A stretch of DNA of 64,000 nt from Arenibacter antarcticus (GCF_041320605.1 NZ_CP166679.1:1364001-1428000), one strand, 5' to 3'; positions 45,375 through 55,505 are shown, counted from the stretch's first letter. The notes: generated by a model not told the origin, from the letters alone. Numbers and translations: made by a program.

Positions 45375-45518
45375 CGCACATCAACCTAAATAGCCCTGAA
45401 CATTCAGTCTAAAGGGATGGCGCGCTACCAGACACTCTCTAAGTTCCACTTTCTTAGGTCCGTTCTATACCGAATAAAATATACCTTTCAGTATCTAATT
45501 CCAATTGCAAGAGTTCGG

Positions 45519-46598
45519 CTATTCATCAAACAATCGTAATTGACCGTCCTTGTATTGTTTATAAAGGGAGGTATTTAGTTTAGGAAAGGACTTGTCTTTA
45601 AAATATTTCCTTTTGGCCAAATGGATCATATCATGGATCTGTTCGGCAATCTTACCTTCACCTCTACTACGGAGACCATATCTGCTATCGTTCAGGGAAC
45701 CCCCATGGCAATCCTTGATCTGGTTCAAAACCTTATCCGCCCTGTCTGGCAGGGTCTTCCGTATCCAATCCTCAAAGATACCACCTATGGCACCGTTCAG
45801 CCGGACTACCGTAAATCCAAAAGACAAGGCACCATTATCGCACACAGCTTTTGCAAGCGGTAGAATTTCATGACTATTTATTCCCGGTATGATAGGAGCA
45901 AGCATAGCATTCACGGGAATCTTGTGTTCAGAAAGGATACGAATGGTCTCCAGACGTTTTTGTATGGAAGCCGTTCTGGGCTCCAAGATTCTTCTAGTGG
46001 TTTCGGAGAGCGTGGTTACGGAAATATTTACCCCGATAAGGTTGTCCTTTGCCAGTTGAACAAGGATATCCAAATCCCTTAAAACTAAGGCATTTTTGGT
46101 GATTATGCCCACTGGATGTCGGTATTTTAAAAAGATTTCCAAACAGGCCCTGGTAATTTTAAATTGCTGTTCGGCAGGTTGGTAACAATCCGTATTACCC
46201 GAAAGCACAATGGTGGCAGCTTTCCAATTTTTAGTTTTCAATTTTGCCTCCAATAAGTTTGGGGCATCTTTTTTTATTAGGATCTTTCTTTCAAAATCCA
46301 ATCCCGCACTATACCCCCAATATTCATGGGAATTACGGGCGTAACAGTAGATACAGCCATGTTCACAACCTTGATAGGGATTTAAGGAGTAGGTCATTCC
46401 CACATCTGGGCTATCCACCTTATTTACGATGGTTTTGGGGAATATGGGAAGGTATTGGGTTTTATTAGGATTCGCTTCTTCTCCTTCCAGTCGACAGAAT
46501 TCGAGAAAATCGTCACGCAGTTCACTGGAAAACTCGGAAAATCGATTGTTGGTGTTTTTTTGGGCGCCACGGCCTTTGATTATATCTTTGGGATTCAC
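45519..46598 (-). CDS. Radical SAM protein, PA0069 family
   Basis: A 359-residue radical SAM enzyme. The iron-sulfur motif is C-x3-C-x2-C at Cys78, Cys82 and Cys85 (GCEHGCIYCYARNS). VLSGNTDCYQPAEQQFKITR and LAPIIPGINS are typical of the PA0069/Rv2578c group, related to SplB. Its substrate is unknown. Possible TAAATTTG -7 box 16 bases upstream (46615-46622, minus). Confidence 0.93.
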   Translation of the reverse strand: MNPKDIIKGRGAQKNTNNRFSEFSSELRDDFLEFCRLEGEEANPNKTQYLPIFPKTIVNKVDSPDVGMTYSLNPYQGCEHGCIYCYARNSHEYWGYSAGLDFERKILIKKDAPNLLEAKLKTKNWKAATIVLSGNTDCYQPAEQQFKITRACLEIFLKYRHPVGIITKNALVLRDLDILVQLAKDNLIGVNISVTTLSETTRRILEPRTASIQKRLETIRILSEHKIPVNAMLAPIIPGINSHEILPLAKAVCDNGALSFGFTVVRLNGAIGGIFEDWIRKTLPDRADKVLNQIKDCHGGSLNDSRYGLRSRGEGKIAEQIHDMIHLAKRKYFKDKSFPKLNTSLYKQYKDGQLRLFDE

Positions 46599-46708
46599 TA
46601 AATTGGATTTCCTCCAAATTTATGGAATTAATCCAATTACTACATAGTGAAATATGTTAATTATTGGTGTGGACTTATTAGATATAAGTGATTTTAACCC
46701 CATCCAAT

Positions 46709-48280
46709 TTAAGGTAAAGCTGCAGTGCCCACCTGTACTTTAACCAATTGTTTTCTTGAACCTCTTTTGGCGTAGTAGAGCATGCTATTATTCACAGTAT
46801 CGATAAGCGGCATAGCGACCATTAGAGGGAGACGGGCTTCCTTATCGTCTATTACCTTCTCATAACTGATCTTTCCATCCTTGTCCAGCATAATCATAAA
46901 TACATTCCTATTCCTACTTAATCCCTGTTTAAAAAAGAGTCGATCCCCACTCAATAACTGTGGGTTTTCTGCGGCGGTACTTATAAGGTAGTAGGTATCA
47001 TCGCCTTTTGCAATAGTGCTATAAGAGGCATATGCACCATCGCCTTGGGTTACCTCTGCCTTGTTTATATTTCTTGCCCAGATCATTTCTCCAGATACGC
47101 TAAGCTTTGCACTAACAATATCGTTATAATGGTATCTATTGATCTTAATCCTAGATCCAGTAGGATCTGCTTGTACGCTTGAGGTCACAAAATACTCTTC
47201 GGCATTAAAGAGAATAGCATTATCGGGAGTAATGCTTAGATCCTTGAACACCAGATTTTTTACTACAATGTCCTCTCCCCTCCCAAATTTATCATCCATA
47301 AATTGTTTGGAAAAGGGATTGTATTTTTTGACATTGATGGCCAAAGTATTTGGGTCTAGATCAAAATAAGCCAAGCCATTATATCTATTGTCCTTTCTAT
47401 CGGCATAGAATCCCACACAGATCAGTTTATTCCGAGTAATTATTGGCTTTAAGGATTCGGAAAATCGACCTGCATCGTCAAAGGACTGGAGTACCGCATC
47501 TTCTTTGGAAATTTTTAATAATTCATATTGAAACTTACGGTCCGTCACCGCAAAACGTTTCTTTTTAAAATAGGCTTTCCCTACTAAATACACTTGTTCC
47601 AGATTCTTCGAAGTCACGATATTTTCAAAGGCATAGTTCTTCTCCTCCAACTCCCCCGAAAAATCGTATTCCAGTAATTTATTTAGACTAGAATTAAACA
47701 TATAGAGCATATGTTTATCTTCATTTCCTTGTTTAAAGTGGGTACTGATTACAAAAGCAGATTCATCTGTATTAAAAAAGGCGGTCGTGGTAAATCCTCT
47801 TGAGAAATTTCTATTGTAATAATTGTGATCCAGAGGATTGCTCACCTCATTTGAGGGAACGGATAGAATTGGTTGTGTCGTAAAATTATAGTCGACAATC
47901 GGACTCCGGTGTACCACATAATCATAGGTTTCTTTGGCCGAATTGTAGTGAAGCAGCAATAAATTTAACTGTCCATTTTTTACAAATGCATTTATAAAGT
48001 CGAATCCTTTTAACTTGTAATTGTATTCTGCTATTAATTCCAGATCCTTATTATAATGCTCAATATAATAGCCCTTCGGCTTTAGTATAATCCCTGTGTA
48101 ATAGGAACGCACCAAAATGGATCCTCCCTTTCCATCTTCCGAGATATCAAGGAGGTTAGAATATTTATACCGGTCGCTATATTTTTCTCCAAAACTGTAA
48201 TTAACGGGTAATTCTTGGGCCTTTAAAAGGGACACGAACAAACAAAGGGAAATTGAAAGGAAATATTTTAATGGCGCCAT
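46709..48280 (-). CDS. Secreted protein of unknown function, probable beta-propeller-like
   Basis: A 523-residue protein with a signal peptide (YFLSISLCLFVSLLKAQ). The mature part contains no domain I can name. It has about seven stretches where short beta strands alternate with loops (for example LLDISEDGKGGSILVRS, DESAFVISTHFKQ, DNAILFNAEEYFV, DDTYYLISTAAE), as in secreted propeller-like proteins of Bacteroidota. There is no C-terminal type IX sorting domain. It follows enoyl-CoA hydratase by 17 bases on the same strand, but a functional link is not evident. Confidence 0.75.
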   Translation of the reverse strand: MAPLKYFLSISLCLFVSLLKAQELPVNYSFGEKYSDRYKYSNLLDISEDGKGGSILVRSYYTGIILKPKGYYIEHYNKDLELIAEYNYKLKGFDFINAFVKNGQLNLLLLHYNSAKETYDYVVHRSPIVDYNFTTQPILSVPSNEVSNPLDHNYYNRNFSRGFTTTAFFNTDESAFVISTHFKQGNEDKHMLYMFNSSLNKLLEYDFSGELEEKNYAFENIVTSKNLEQVYLVGKAYFKKKRFAVTDRKFQYELLKISKEDAVLQSFDDAGRFSESLKPIITRNKLICVGFYADRKDNRYNGLAYFDLDPNTLAINVKKYNPFSKQFMDDKFGRGEDIVVKNLVFKDLSITPDNAILFNAEEYFVTSSVQADPTGSRIKINRYHYNDIVSAKLSVSGEMIWARNINKAEVTQGDGAYASYSTIAKGDDTYYLISTAAENPQLLSGDRLFFKQGLSRNRNVFMIMLDKDGKISYEKVIDDKEARLPLMVAMPLIDTVNNSMLYYAKRGSRKQLVKVQVGTAALP

Positions 48281-48297
48281 ATGGTTTTCTTGGGTTG

Positions 48298-49080
48298 TTA
48301 AAAGCCGGGGAAATTTGCCTTTCTTTTTTCCAAAAATGCCGAAGTACCTTCCTTAAAATCGGAAGTTCCAAAGCATTTTCCAAAAGCCTCTATCTCAGCC
48401 TCGTATCCGTTTTCACTAGTATTAAAACCAGCATTTATCGCTTTTATTGCATACCCTATCGCTTTGGGCGAATTTTCAGAAATTTTAGTGGCCAATTTTA
48501 TACTCAGGTCCATTAGGTGTTCTAGCTCCACTACATGGTTCACCAATCCATATTCATGAGCCTTAGCGGCATCGATCATTCCGGCAGTAAGAATCATTTC
48601 CATGGCGCGTCCTTTCCCAATTAACTGTGGTAGGCGCTGCGTACCTCCATATCCTGGGATCACCCCCAGAGAGACCTCGGGAAGCCCCATACGGGCATTG
48701 TGACTAGCAACTCTAAAGTGACAGGCCATGGCCAATTCCAGTCCGCCTCCCAATGCATAACCATTGATGGCCGCAATTACAGGAGTCCTCATATTTTCTA
48801 TAAAAGAGAACAACAACTTTTGTCCACTAGATGCTAGTTTACCTCCCTCCTTTGCTGAATAATGTGCAAATTCGGCAATATCCGCACCAGCAACAAAGGC
48901 CTTTTCCCCACTACCGGTCAGAATAATGACGTTTATACTTTTATCCTTGTCCAGGTCATTAAGTGCATGGTGCAGCTCTTTAATAGTAGCTTTATTTAAA
49001 GCGTTTAATTTTAAAGGCCTATTAATTGTCACCGTTGCAATTGCAGCCTCATTACTGATCAAAACATTTTCGAATTTCAT
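48298..49080 (-). CDS. Enoyl-CoA hydratase/isomerase family (crotonase)
   Basis: A 260-residue crotonase-fold enzyme hydrating 2-enoyl-CoA. Both catalytic Glu residues are present: Glu115 (GGGLELAMAC) and Glu135 (GLPEVSLGVIPGYGGTQRL). The oxyanion-hole segment is AFVAGADIAEF. It could be the short-chain enoyl-CoA hydratase of beta-oxidation or a related enzyme. Other fatty-acid genes are absent here. Confidence 0.93.
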   Translation of the reverse strand: MKFENVLISNEAAIATVTINRPLKLNALNKATIKELHHALNDLDKDKSINVIILTGSGEKAFVAGADIAEFAHYSAKEGGKLASSGQKLLFSFIENMRTPVIAAINGYALGGGLELAMACHFRVASHNARMGLPEVSLGVIPGYGGTQRLPQLIGKGRAMEMILTAGMIDAAKAHEYGLVNHVVELEHLMDLSIKLATKISENSPKAIGYAIKAINAGFNTSENGYEAEIEAFGKCFGTSDFKEGTSAFLEKRKANFPGF

Positions 49081-49187
49081 TTCCTCCTTATTTTACAAGT
49101 ATTTAATTATTATTTAAAATAGTTTTTAAATACCAATTGCCAAAATTTTATGGCCCAACTTTAACAAACCACCTAAAAAATAAAGTA

Positions 49188-50675
49188 CTATTTGAATTCA
49201 ATTGGGAACCTTACAGTAAAGACCGTTCCAGAATCGGGATGGGATTCAAATTGGATACTCCCCTTATAGGTTTCCACAATATTTTTCACCATCCCCAAGC
49301 CCAAGCCCATACCACTGGTTTTGGTGGTGAATTTAGGCTCAAAAATCCGATCCTTCATCTCTTCACTAATTCCTACACCGTTATCAGCCACCCTAATACA
49401 CACCCACCCTTCTTCTTTAAAAACGGTAACAAGCACGCGTGGTGCTGCTTCCATAGTTACTGCTTGGGTAGCATTTTTCACCAAGTTGGTGACCACTCTA
49501 ATCAACTGGGTCCGGTCCAAAACGGTTATAACTTCTTTATCATTGCTGGAGAATTCGATATAGTTTTCGTTAAAAATATCAACTGCCAATTTAACGATCT
49601 TCACTACATCCAGTGTTTCATTCTGTTGGGCAGGCATTTGGGCAAAGTTTGAAAATGCCGATGCAATGCTACTCATCGTATCTATTTGCTGGATAAGTGT
49701 TTTGGAATATTCTGAAACTTTTTGAAGGATATCCGGATCATTTGGATCAAACCTTCTTTCAAAATTCTGAACACTGAGCCTCATTGGAGTCAACGGATTC
49801 TTAATTTCATGCGCTACCTGCTTAGCCATTTCACGCCAAGCCTGCTCCCTTTCGCCTTTGGCCAATTTAGCCGCGCTGATCTCCAGTTCATCAATCATCT
49901 GATTATAAGAAGTGATCAACTTCCCTATTTCCTCACTGGGGTTTTTAATAAATATCTTTTCGTTCCGCTTGGTAATATCGGTCTGGTTTAACCTATCCGA
50001 AATGGTCTGCAAGGACCTAGTTATAAATTTGGACATAAAATAAGATAAGGCGATAGCTATCAACAGCAGCAGTAAATAGGCACCTGTAAGTCGCAACAAA
50101 ATCTCTTTCAACTCCTTGTCATTGAAGGAGTTATCCTCAAAATAAGGCAAGTTTAATATACCTATTGGTTTGAATTTATTGTCGGTAATAAAGGTATAGG
50201 ATGCTTGATACTTAAAACCTGCCGCCATCTTTTGCTCTACAATTCTTTTTGAAGGACTGGTTCCTAAGCGATTTAGGATCTCTGCTTCCAAGCACTTAGA
50301 AATAGAATCGACTTCAAACTTTGGTCGAGAACTTTTAAGGAGCTGTCCTTCTAAGTCATAGATGTTAAAATTGATGTTCTGCACTATGGCAATCTCATAA
50401 ATTTCATCTTTAAAAATATGTGGCAAATTTTCGGTGGTGACCGGATAGGTAGTTTTTTGCAGGGTAAGATCAATACTTTGCTTTATCTGTTCTTCCTTTC
50501 GCTCCATACGTTCCGCATGGTAATCCTTATTCTGTTCGCTGTATTGATAAATGGTGACTGATGCGATCAAAATAAAAGCTATGACCACCAAAAAAATCAT
50601 GGAGATAATGATTCGACTACGCAGGGAAATGGTTGTCAGCAAGAGAGATTTATTTTTAGTCTTTAAATATAACAA
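49188..50675 (-). CDS. NtrY-like HAMP sensor histidine kinase
   Basis: A 495-residue membrane kinase with helices at about 21-43 and 195-216 around a periplasmic sensing region. Then come a HAMP domain (about 217-270) and a kinase core with phospho-acceptor His289 in VAHEIKNPLTPMRLS. The ATP lid carries ADNGVGIS and GMGLGLGMVKNIV. No response regulator is adjacent, so its partner lies elsewhere. It is downstream of hemJ with a 28-base gap. Confidence 0.92.
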   Translation of the reverse strand: MLYLKTKNKSLLLTTISLRSRIIISMIFLVVIAFILIASVTIYQYSEQNKDYHAERMERKEEQIKQSIDLTLQKTTYPVTTENLPHIFKDEIYEIAIVQNINFNIYDLEGQLLKSSRPKFEVDSISKCLEAEILNRLGTSPSKRIVEQKMAAGFKYQASYTFITDNKFKPIGILNLPYFEDNSFNDKELKEILLRLTGAYLLLLLIAIALSYFMSKFITRSLQTISDRLNQTDITKRNEKIFIKNPSEEIGKLITSYNQMIDELEISAAKLAKGEREQAWREMAKQVAHEIKNPLTPMRLSVQNFERRFDPNDPDILQKVSEYSKTLIQQIDTMSSIASAFSNFAQMPAQQNETLDVVKIVKLAVDIFNENYIEFSSNDKEVITVLDRTQLIRVVTNLVKNATQAVTMEAAPRVLVTVFKEEGWVCIRVADNGVGISEEMKDRIFEPKFTTKTSGMGLGLGMVKNIVETYKGSIQFESHPDSGTVFTVRFPIEFK

Positions 50676-50703
50676 TTATAACGCCAAAACTAAACTAGAG
50701 ATC

Positions 50704-51255
50704 CTAAGCCTCTGGATTTTTGTCACGGATACGTTTATAAAGTCGGATTCCCAGCATCAGGAGTATTCCCAATACCAATATACCCACCACTCCAAAGATC
50801 CAATTAAAAGTGCCTTTTAATATAACCAGAAAAGCAATGGCAAAGAGGATTAGTGTAGCCCCTTCGTTCCAAATCCGCATAAATTTGGAGGTGTATTTTA
50901 CCTCATCGCGTTGTAATTGCTTAAACATCTGGTGACTTTTTAAATGGTAGGCGATGAGCAGCACTACAAAGGCCAATTTTATATGCATCCACGGTTGCTG
51001 AAGCCAAAAGGGAAACAAAAACAGTAACCAGATGGCAAAGCCCGTGGCCAAAATTGCGGAGGGCCACGTAATGATGTACCATAACCGCTTGGTCATCAAT
51101 TTTAATTGCTGCGTTAATATTTCTCTTTCCGGGGATGGTTTTTGGTCGGCCTCTATATGGTAAATGAACAAACGAGGGATATAGAACAAGCCCGCAAACC
51201 AGGTAATCACAAAAATGAGGTGCAAGGCTTTAATGTAATTGTAGTAGACGGTCAT
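50704..51255 (-). CDS. hemJ: Protoporphyrinogen oxidase HemJ (CopD/UPF0093 family)
   Basis: A 183-residue, four-helix protein. The N-terminus contains the HemJ signature ALHLIFVITWFAGLFYIPRLFIYH with His12, Trp19, Arg28 and His33, where a heme is thought to bind. A second half carries LWYIITWPSAILATG and FKQLQRDEVKYTSKFMRIWNE. HemJ oxidises protoporphyrinogen IX, the step before ferrochelatase, and hemH lies two genes upstream in the same direction. That context supports HemJ over a copper-related CopD. Confidence 0.88.
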   Translation of the reverse strand: MTVYYNYIKALHLIFVITWFAGLFYIPRLFIYHIEADQKPSPEREILTQQLKLMTKRLWYIITWPSAILATGFAIWLLFLFPFWLQQPWMHIKLAFVVLLIAYHLKSHQMFKQLQRDEVKYTSKFMRIWNEGATLILFAIAFLVILKGTFNWIFGVVGILVLGILLMLGIRLYKRIRDKNPEA

Positions 51256-51325
51256 AGGATAATATTTGCATGGTAAAGGTAAGAGACCAAGATTTGAAAA
51301 ACTAATCTTATTGCTTTATGTAAAC

Positions 51326-52738
51326 TTATTCATGATTGTGAATTCCATCTGAATCATTTCCTTCCATCAATCCCTTCCTTACCTCTTTTCGTAAAAAATA
51401 GCCAGTAACCAGGGTTGCTAAAACATCGGCGATCGGGAAAGAGATCCACACCCCTATTTCCCCAAGATAGTTGGGTAAGATTAAAATGAGCGGTATAAAA
51501 AAGAAGCCTTGCCGGCTCAGGGTAAGTAAAAGCGCTGGCACAGCCTTTCCAATGGCCTGAAAATAGGCGGCACCGATCAACTGTAACGCAATTATGGGCG
51601 TGGCGGCAAAAACCATTCGCATGGCCGAAGGGGTATGCTCCAACACAAATGCATTCATCGCTAATTCCTTGGCGGACATATCCGGTCGACTGCTCAAAAA
51701 GAGGCCCGCAATCTCCGCGGGAAATATCATGAGTCCAATAAACACGGTGGTAGCCAAAATAGCCGCATATTTAATTGCGGTATTAATAGATTCTCGTACT
51801 CTTTGGTATTTTCCTGCCCCATAGTTAAATCCTGCAATAGGCAAAAAGCCTTGGGTGACCCCAAAAACAGGAAAGAGGGCAAACATTAACATCCGCCCGA
51901 TTATGGCATAGACGGCAACCATGGCTTCGCCCCCCAAGTTGAACAAAATATTATTCATTAAAAGATAGATCAAGCTTACCACCGCCTGCCTTGCCAAGGT
52001 TACAAAACCCAAGGCCCCAATTTCCTTTAAAATGAGCCTACTAAACCTTAAATGAGACCAATTAATCTTTAGTTCGGAATTCTGGGATAGGAAAAAATAA
52101 ACAACATAAGCAAAACACAAGAAATACCCTATAGTGGTAGCCCAAGCGGCACCTGCCATCCCCCAATCAAAAACATAGATAAAGAGGTAATCCATCAATA
52201 AATTCCCTACTGAAGGGATAATCATGGCGTTCATGGCAAACTTGGGTTTCCCTTCTGCCCTAATCACCGTATTCCCCATCATACAAAGCGCTAAGAATGG
52301 CACCCCATACAAGACTATGGTATAATAAATTTTGGCGAGTTCAAAAATATCACCCTTACCTCCAAAGGCGGGAATAAGACTATCGGTATAATACAGCCCC
52401 AGCAACACCATCGCCACGGTTACTAACAAAGTCAGGGCTATCTGGTTTCCAAAAGTCTTAAGAGCCTTTGGTTGGTTATTGGCACCTAGCGCACGAGAAA
52501 TTATACTAGAGCCCCCAATCCCTATCGCCATCCCCAAGGCCCCGATAAAAAAGGACACTGGTAACACTACATTTATAGCGGCAATAGCGATAGATCCAAT
52601 CCAATTCCCAACAAAAATGGAATCGACAAGAACATTGAGCGACATCACTAAAATCCCAATAGAGGCAGGTACCGCCTGTTTAATAAGGAGTTTTCCAATG
52701 GGCTCGTTCCCAAGCTGCTCTGCCGAAACTTTTGCCAT
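51326..52738 (-). CDS. MATE family efflux transporter
   Basis: A 470-residue, 12-helix MATE transporter. Typical elements are GKLLIKQAVPASIGILVMSLNVLVDSIFVGN, IGIGGSSIISRALGAN, and the second-half GVTQGFLPIAGFNYGAG. It may export cationic compounds or porphyrin-related toxins, but the substrate cannot be read. The ATG overlaps the hemH stop in TAATG, so translation is coupled. This tie to heme synthesis is of interest. Confidence 0.93.
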   Translation of the reverse strand: MAKVSAEQLGNEPIGKLLIKQAVPASIGILVMSLNVLVDSIFVGNWIGSIAIAAINVVLPVSFFIGALGMAIGIGGSSIISRALGANNQPKALKTFGNQIALTLLVTVAMVLLGLYYTDSLIPAFGGKGDIFELAKIYYTIVLYGVPFLALCMMGNTVIRAEGKPKFAMNAMIIPSVGNLLMDYLFIYVFDWGMAGAAWATTIGYFLCFAYVVYFFLSQNSELKINWSHLRFSRLILKEIGALGFVTLARQAVVSLIYLLMNNILFNLGGEAMVAVYAIIGRMLMFALFPVFGVTQGFLPIAGFNYGAGKYQRVRESINTAIKYAAILATTVFIGLMIFPAEIAGLFLSSRPDMSAKELAMNAFVLEHTPSAMRMVFAATPIIALQLIGAAYFQAIGKAVPALLLTLSRQGFFFIPLILILPNYLGEIGVWISFPIADVLATLVTGYFLRKEVRKGLMEGNDSDGIHNHE

Positions 52739-53769
52739 TACGCGGGAAGCATTTCTTTAAGCTGCCAATCGTGGATCCAATTAACCATCAAGTTTACCCA
52801 TTCCTGATTGTCATTTAGACAGGGGATATGCTTGTAGTCTTCTCCTCCGGCCGACTTAAACTGTTCTTCGCCCTCCATGGCAATTTCTTCTAGGGTTTCT
52901 AGACAATCGGCAACAAAAGCCGGAGTAATTACCGCCAAACGCTTAACTCCTTCCTTTCCAAGGCGTTCAAACTCGAAGTCGGTATATGGCTTTAACCACG
53001 GATCGTTGAGCAATCTGGACTGAAAGGAAAGACTCACCTTATCCTCTGAAAGGCCCAAATACTGCTTTATCTTTTCGGTCATATCAAAACATTGGTGCCT
53101 ATAACAGGTATTATGCGCCACTGAATTGGTACTACAACACTGGCCATCTATCTTACAATGGAATTTTGTAGGATCCGATTTCTTAATGTGTCTTTCTGGG
53201 ATACCGTGATAGGAAAATAAAATATGATCGTAGTCAAAATCCTTTAAGCCATTGGTAATGCTGTCCGACAACAACTTTATATAATCTGGATTATTGTAAA
53301 AGGCAGGTAGGGTGGTTATATGCATCTCAGGAAAATGCTGGTCCTTTTCTTCCATGGCCTTTACGACCACAGTTTCATAGGAAGACATGGCATAATGGGG
53401 ATACAACGGAACCAATAACACCTCCGTTACTCCCTTATCTTTCAACTCTTGGAGTCCATTTTTTATGCTCATACTACCATAACGCATTCCCAAAGCCACT
53501 GGAATTTCCGCTAAATCCTTTACTTTATCTGAAAAACGCTCAGAAATTACCACCAAAGGAGATCCTTCCTCCCACCAAATCTTTTGATAGGCTGCCGCAG
53601 ATTTTTTAGGTCTTGTCCTTAAAATAATTCCACGAACAAGAATTCTCCTCCACCATAATGGCACGTCTATTACCCGTTCGTCCATTAAAAATTCATCCAA
53701 ATACGGTTTAACATCTTTAGGGGTGGGACTATCAGGGGATCCCAAATTCACCAACAAAACTCCTTTCAT
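52738..53769 (-). CDS. hemH: Ferrochelatase
   Basis: Inserts ferrous iron into protoporphyrin IX. The 343-residue protein has MKGVLLVNLGSPDSPTPKDVKPYL at the start, the active-site SYHGIPERH (His), and the late EECVETLEE-equivalent DCLETLEEIAMEGEEQF. Cysteines lie in the CKIDGQCC segment and in THNTCYRHQC-type sequence, which could hold a cofactor as in some ferrochelatases; that is untested. It heads the hemH-MATE-hemJ-kinase direction. Confidence 0.96.
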   Translation of the reverse strand: MKGVLLVNLGSPDSPTPKDVKPYLDEFLMDERVIDVPLWWRRILVRGIILRTRPKKSAAAYQKIWWEEGSPLVVISERFSDKVKDLAEIPVALGMRYGSMSIKNGLQELKDKGVTEVLLVPLYPHYAMSSYETVVVKAMEEKDQHFPEMHITTLPAFYNNPDYIKLLSDSITNGLKDFDYDHILFSYHGIPERHIKKSDPTKFHCKIDGQCCSTNSVAHNTCYRHQCFDMTEKIKQYLGLSEDKVSLSFQSRLLNDPWLKPYTDFEFERLGKEGVKRLAVITPAFVADCLETLEEIAMEGEEQFKSAGGEDYKHIPCLNDNQEWVNLMVNWIHDWQLKEMLPA

Positions 53770-54527
53770 TATAAAGACTGGTATTAATTTTTACTATTAA
53801 AGCAAAAATAACACTTGTAAAGGAACTAAATTTTAAAACCAGGAAATAGTTCTCAATACGGGTATAGAGGGAATTGATTTAGAACCAAATTTAATTCAAA
53901 TCCCTAAGAAGGCAGTGCATTTATATTGGATAGCGGTCGTAATCTCCCGTCCAAGCGAATGAAAGACTCATAAAAAAAACAATGATTTTAAAATCATAGG
54001 ATACAATGAAAAAATATCTAAAGTAAAGGATTATAATTTACAACGTAAATAACTTGTATTCAATTCATTGAGTATATTTAAATACAGTAAGGTATTTTTA
54101 AAATTAAACATCATCCGATTATATTCCACCCTAATAATAACTTCCTTTAATAAAATTTAAGTGATGCAGTACTCCAGATTACCTAAAGCCTAAGCCCATC
54201 TATCCGGTTTACCCGGTTCAAAGAATAAGAAAATTAATTTTTAACCCAATTATTCAATTGAAGAACAACACCTAAAGACTAGCCACAATTATGAATATAT
54301 TAAATTCCCTTAACCGAAGGATTTTGTATTTTTGAACTTGTGTTGCTTCCGATAATGAAAATCAACAACATTAACAGGCAACCGAACTAGTGTAGTAAAT
54401 TAGCTCTGGCAAGCCCATGAGGCATCGAACGGAAACTACGAATATCATTTGGACGCCCGCCTGAACGCAACGGGTAGGCAAGCGTCAGAGCATTCAAATC
54501 TCACTTAGTGAGTTATTCATAAAACTT
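53770..54527. other. 758-base gene-free gap upstream of hemH
   Basis: Two short structures are seen: a possible minus-strand -7 box TATTTTTG (53803-53810) for hemH and a REP-like element at 54452-54486. A plus-strand TATTTTTG at 54327-54334 may serve the DUF1460 gene. No coding signal. Confidence 0.45.
54452..54486. repeat. REP-like hairpin (candidate)
   Basis: GACGC/GCGTC outer stem and GCCT/AGGC inner stem around a short loop that contains ACGGGT. It resembles the GCCTG...GGGTAGGC repeats seen in many flavobacterial genomes. Only one copy here. Confidence 0.3.
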
Positions 54528-55406
54528 ATGGAAATTTTAAATTTGAAGAAAATCGCACCACCAAAAGTATCGCTATTAATTGCGACCATGGCACTTCTGT
54601 CCCATATGGGATTTGCCCAGGATATTATTTGCTCCTTACAAGACCGGAAGGCATTTGAGTCGAAAATAACTTCCATTTCCAATCTTAAATCCAATGCCTT
54701 TGGCGAGACAGTGGTAGCGGTAGGAAAAACCTTTATGGGAATACCTTACGTGGCAAAAACCCTAGAGATTGGAGATAAGGAATCACTTGTTGTTAATCTG
54801 CAAGGGCTCGATTGCACAACCTTTGTTGAAAATGTTCTTGCGTTTAGCTATATGCTACAGCAAGATCAAACCGATTTCGATTCCTATGTAAAACACTTAG
54901 AAACCATTCGGTATAAGAATGGGGTGTTAAGTGGATATGCCTCTAGACTTCACTATTTCTCGGAATGGATTGCCAATAACGAAGAAAAAGGACTGCTCCA
55001 AGACCTAACTGCTGAAATTGGCGGGAAGGAAAGTAGCAAGGAAATTAATTTTATGAGCACGCATAGGGACCTATATCCATTTTTAAAAGATTCCAAAAAC
55101 TATAAAAAGATCCAGGAGTCGGAACAGTTTCTAAAAAACCAGTCCATTTGTATTCTCCCACAAGATCAAATTCAGGAAAATGAACATTTAATTAAATCTG
55201 GAGATATCATAGCCTTGACCACTTCCATAAAAGGGCTAGACATTACTCATACGGGTATTGCAACCCGGGAAGCAGATGGTAGAATACACTTACTACATGC
55301 TTCCACAGGGTCCATGGAGGTAGAAGTTACCAAACAACCCTTAGTCGATTATTTAAAGAATATAAAAAGCAATACGGGGATAATGGTAGCTAGAGTTTTG
55401 CCCTAA
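54528..55406 (+). CDS. DUF1460 family NlpC-type amidase-like protein
   Basis: A 292-residue exported protein with signal peptide (hydrophobic 14-28, ending GFAQ). The DUF1460 signature has the catalytic Cys96 (LQGLDCTTFVENVLAF), the conserved RIHLLHAST segment, and the ITHTGIA segment with a His. DUF1460 members cleave peptidoglycan-like peptides (N-acetylmuramoyl-L-alanine amidase type). It stands alone on the plus strand between hemH and the SGNH gene. Confidence 0.9.
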   Translation: MEILNLKKIAPPKVSLLIATMALLSHMGFAQDIICSLQDRKAFESKITSISNLKSNAFGETVVAVGKTFMGIPYVAKTLEIGDKESLVVNLQGLDCTTFVENVLAFSYMLQQDQTDFDSYVKHLETIRYKNGVLSGYASRLHYFSEWIANNEEKGLLQDLTAEIGGKESSKEINFMSTHRDLYPFLKDSKNYKKIQESEQFLKNQSICILPQDQIQENEHLIKSGDIIALTTSIKGLDITHTGIATREADGRIHLLHASTGSMEVEVTKQPLVDYLKNIKSNTGIMVARVLP

Positions 55407-55505
55407 TAATTTATAAGGACACCTCTCTTCAAACTAGTTAGACCAGTATTAATACTATTCGGTATTTTGCTTATCCGCCCTTTACGAGCTAGGGTGCGCC
55501 CCCTA

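Larger units (their letters stand above)
44904..45518. other. 615-base gap with hairpin and REP-like element
   Basis: No gene seen; a short minus-strand frame at 44993-45202 has no family features. It holds the perfect hairpin at 45158-45185 and the REP-like element at 45332-45374. Confidence 0.5.

Noticed and set aside
54353..54388. 11-codon frame after a -7 box, possible leader peptide
   Set aside because: Too short and without regulatory codon runs or an attenuator pair.
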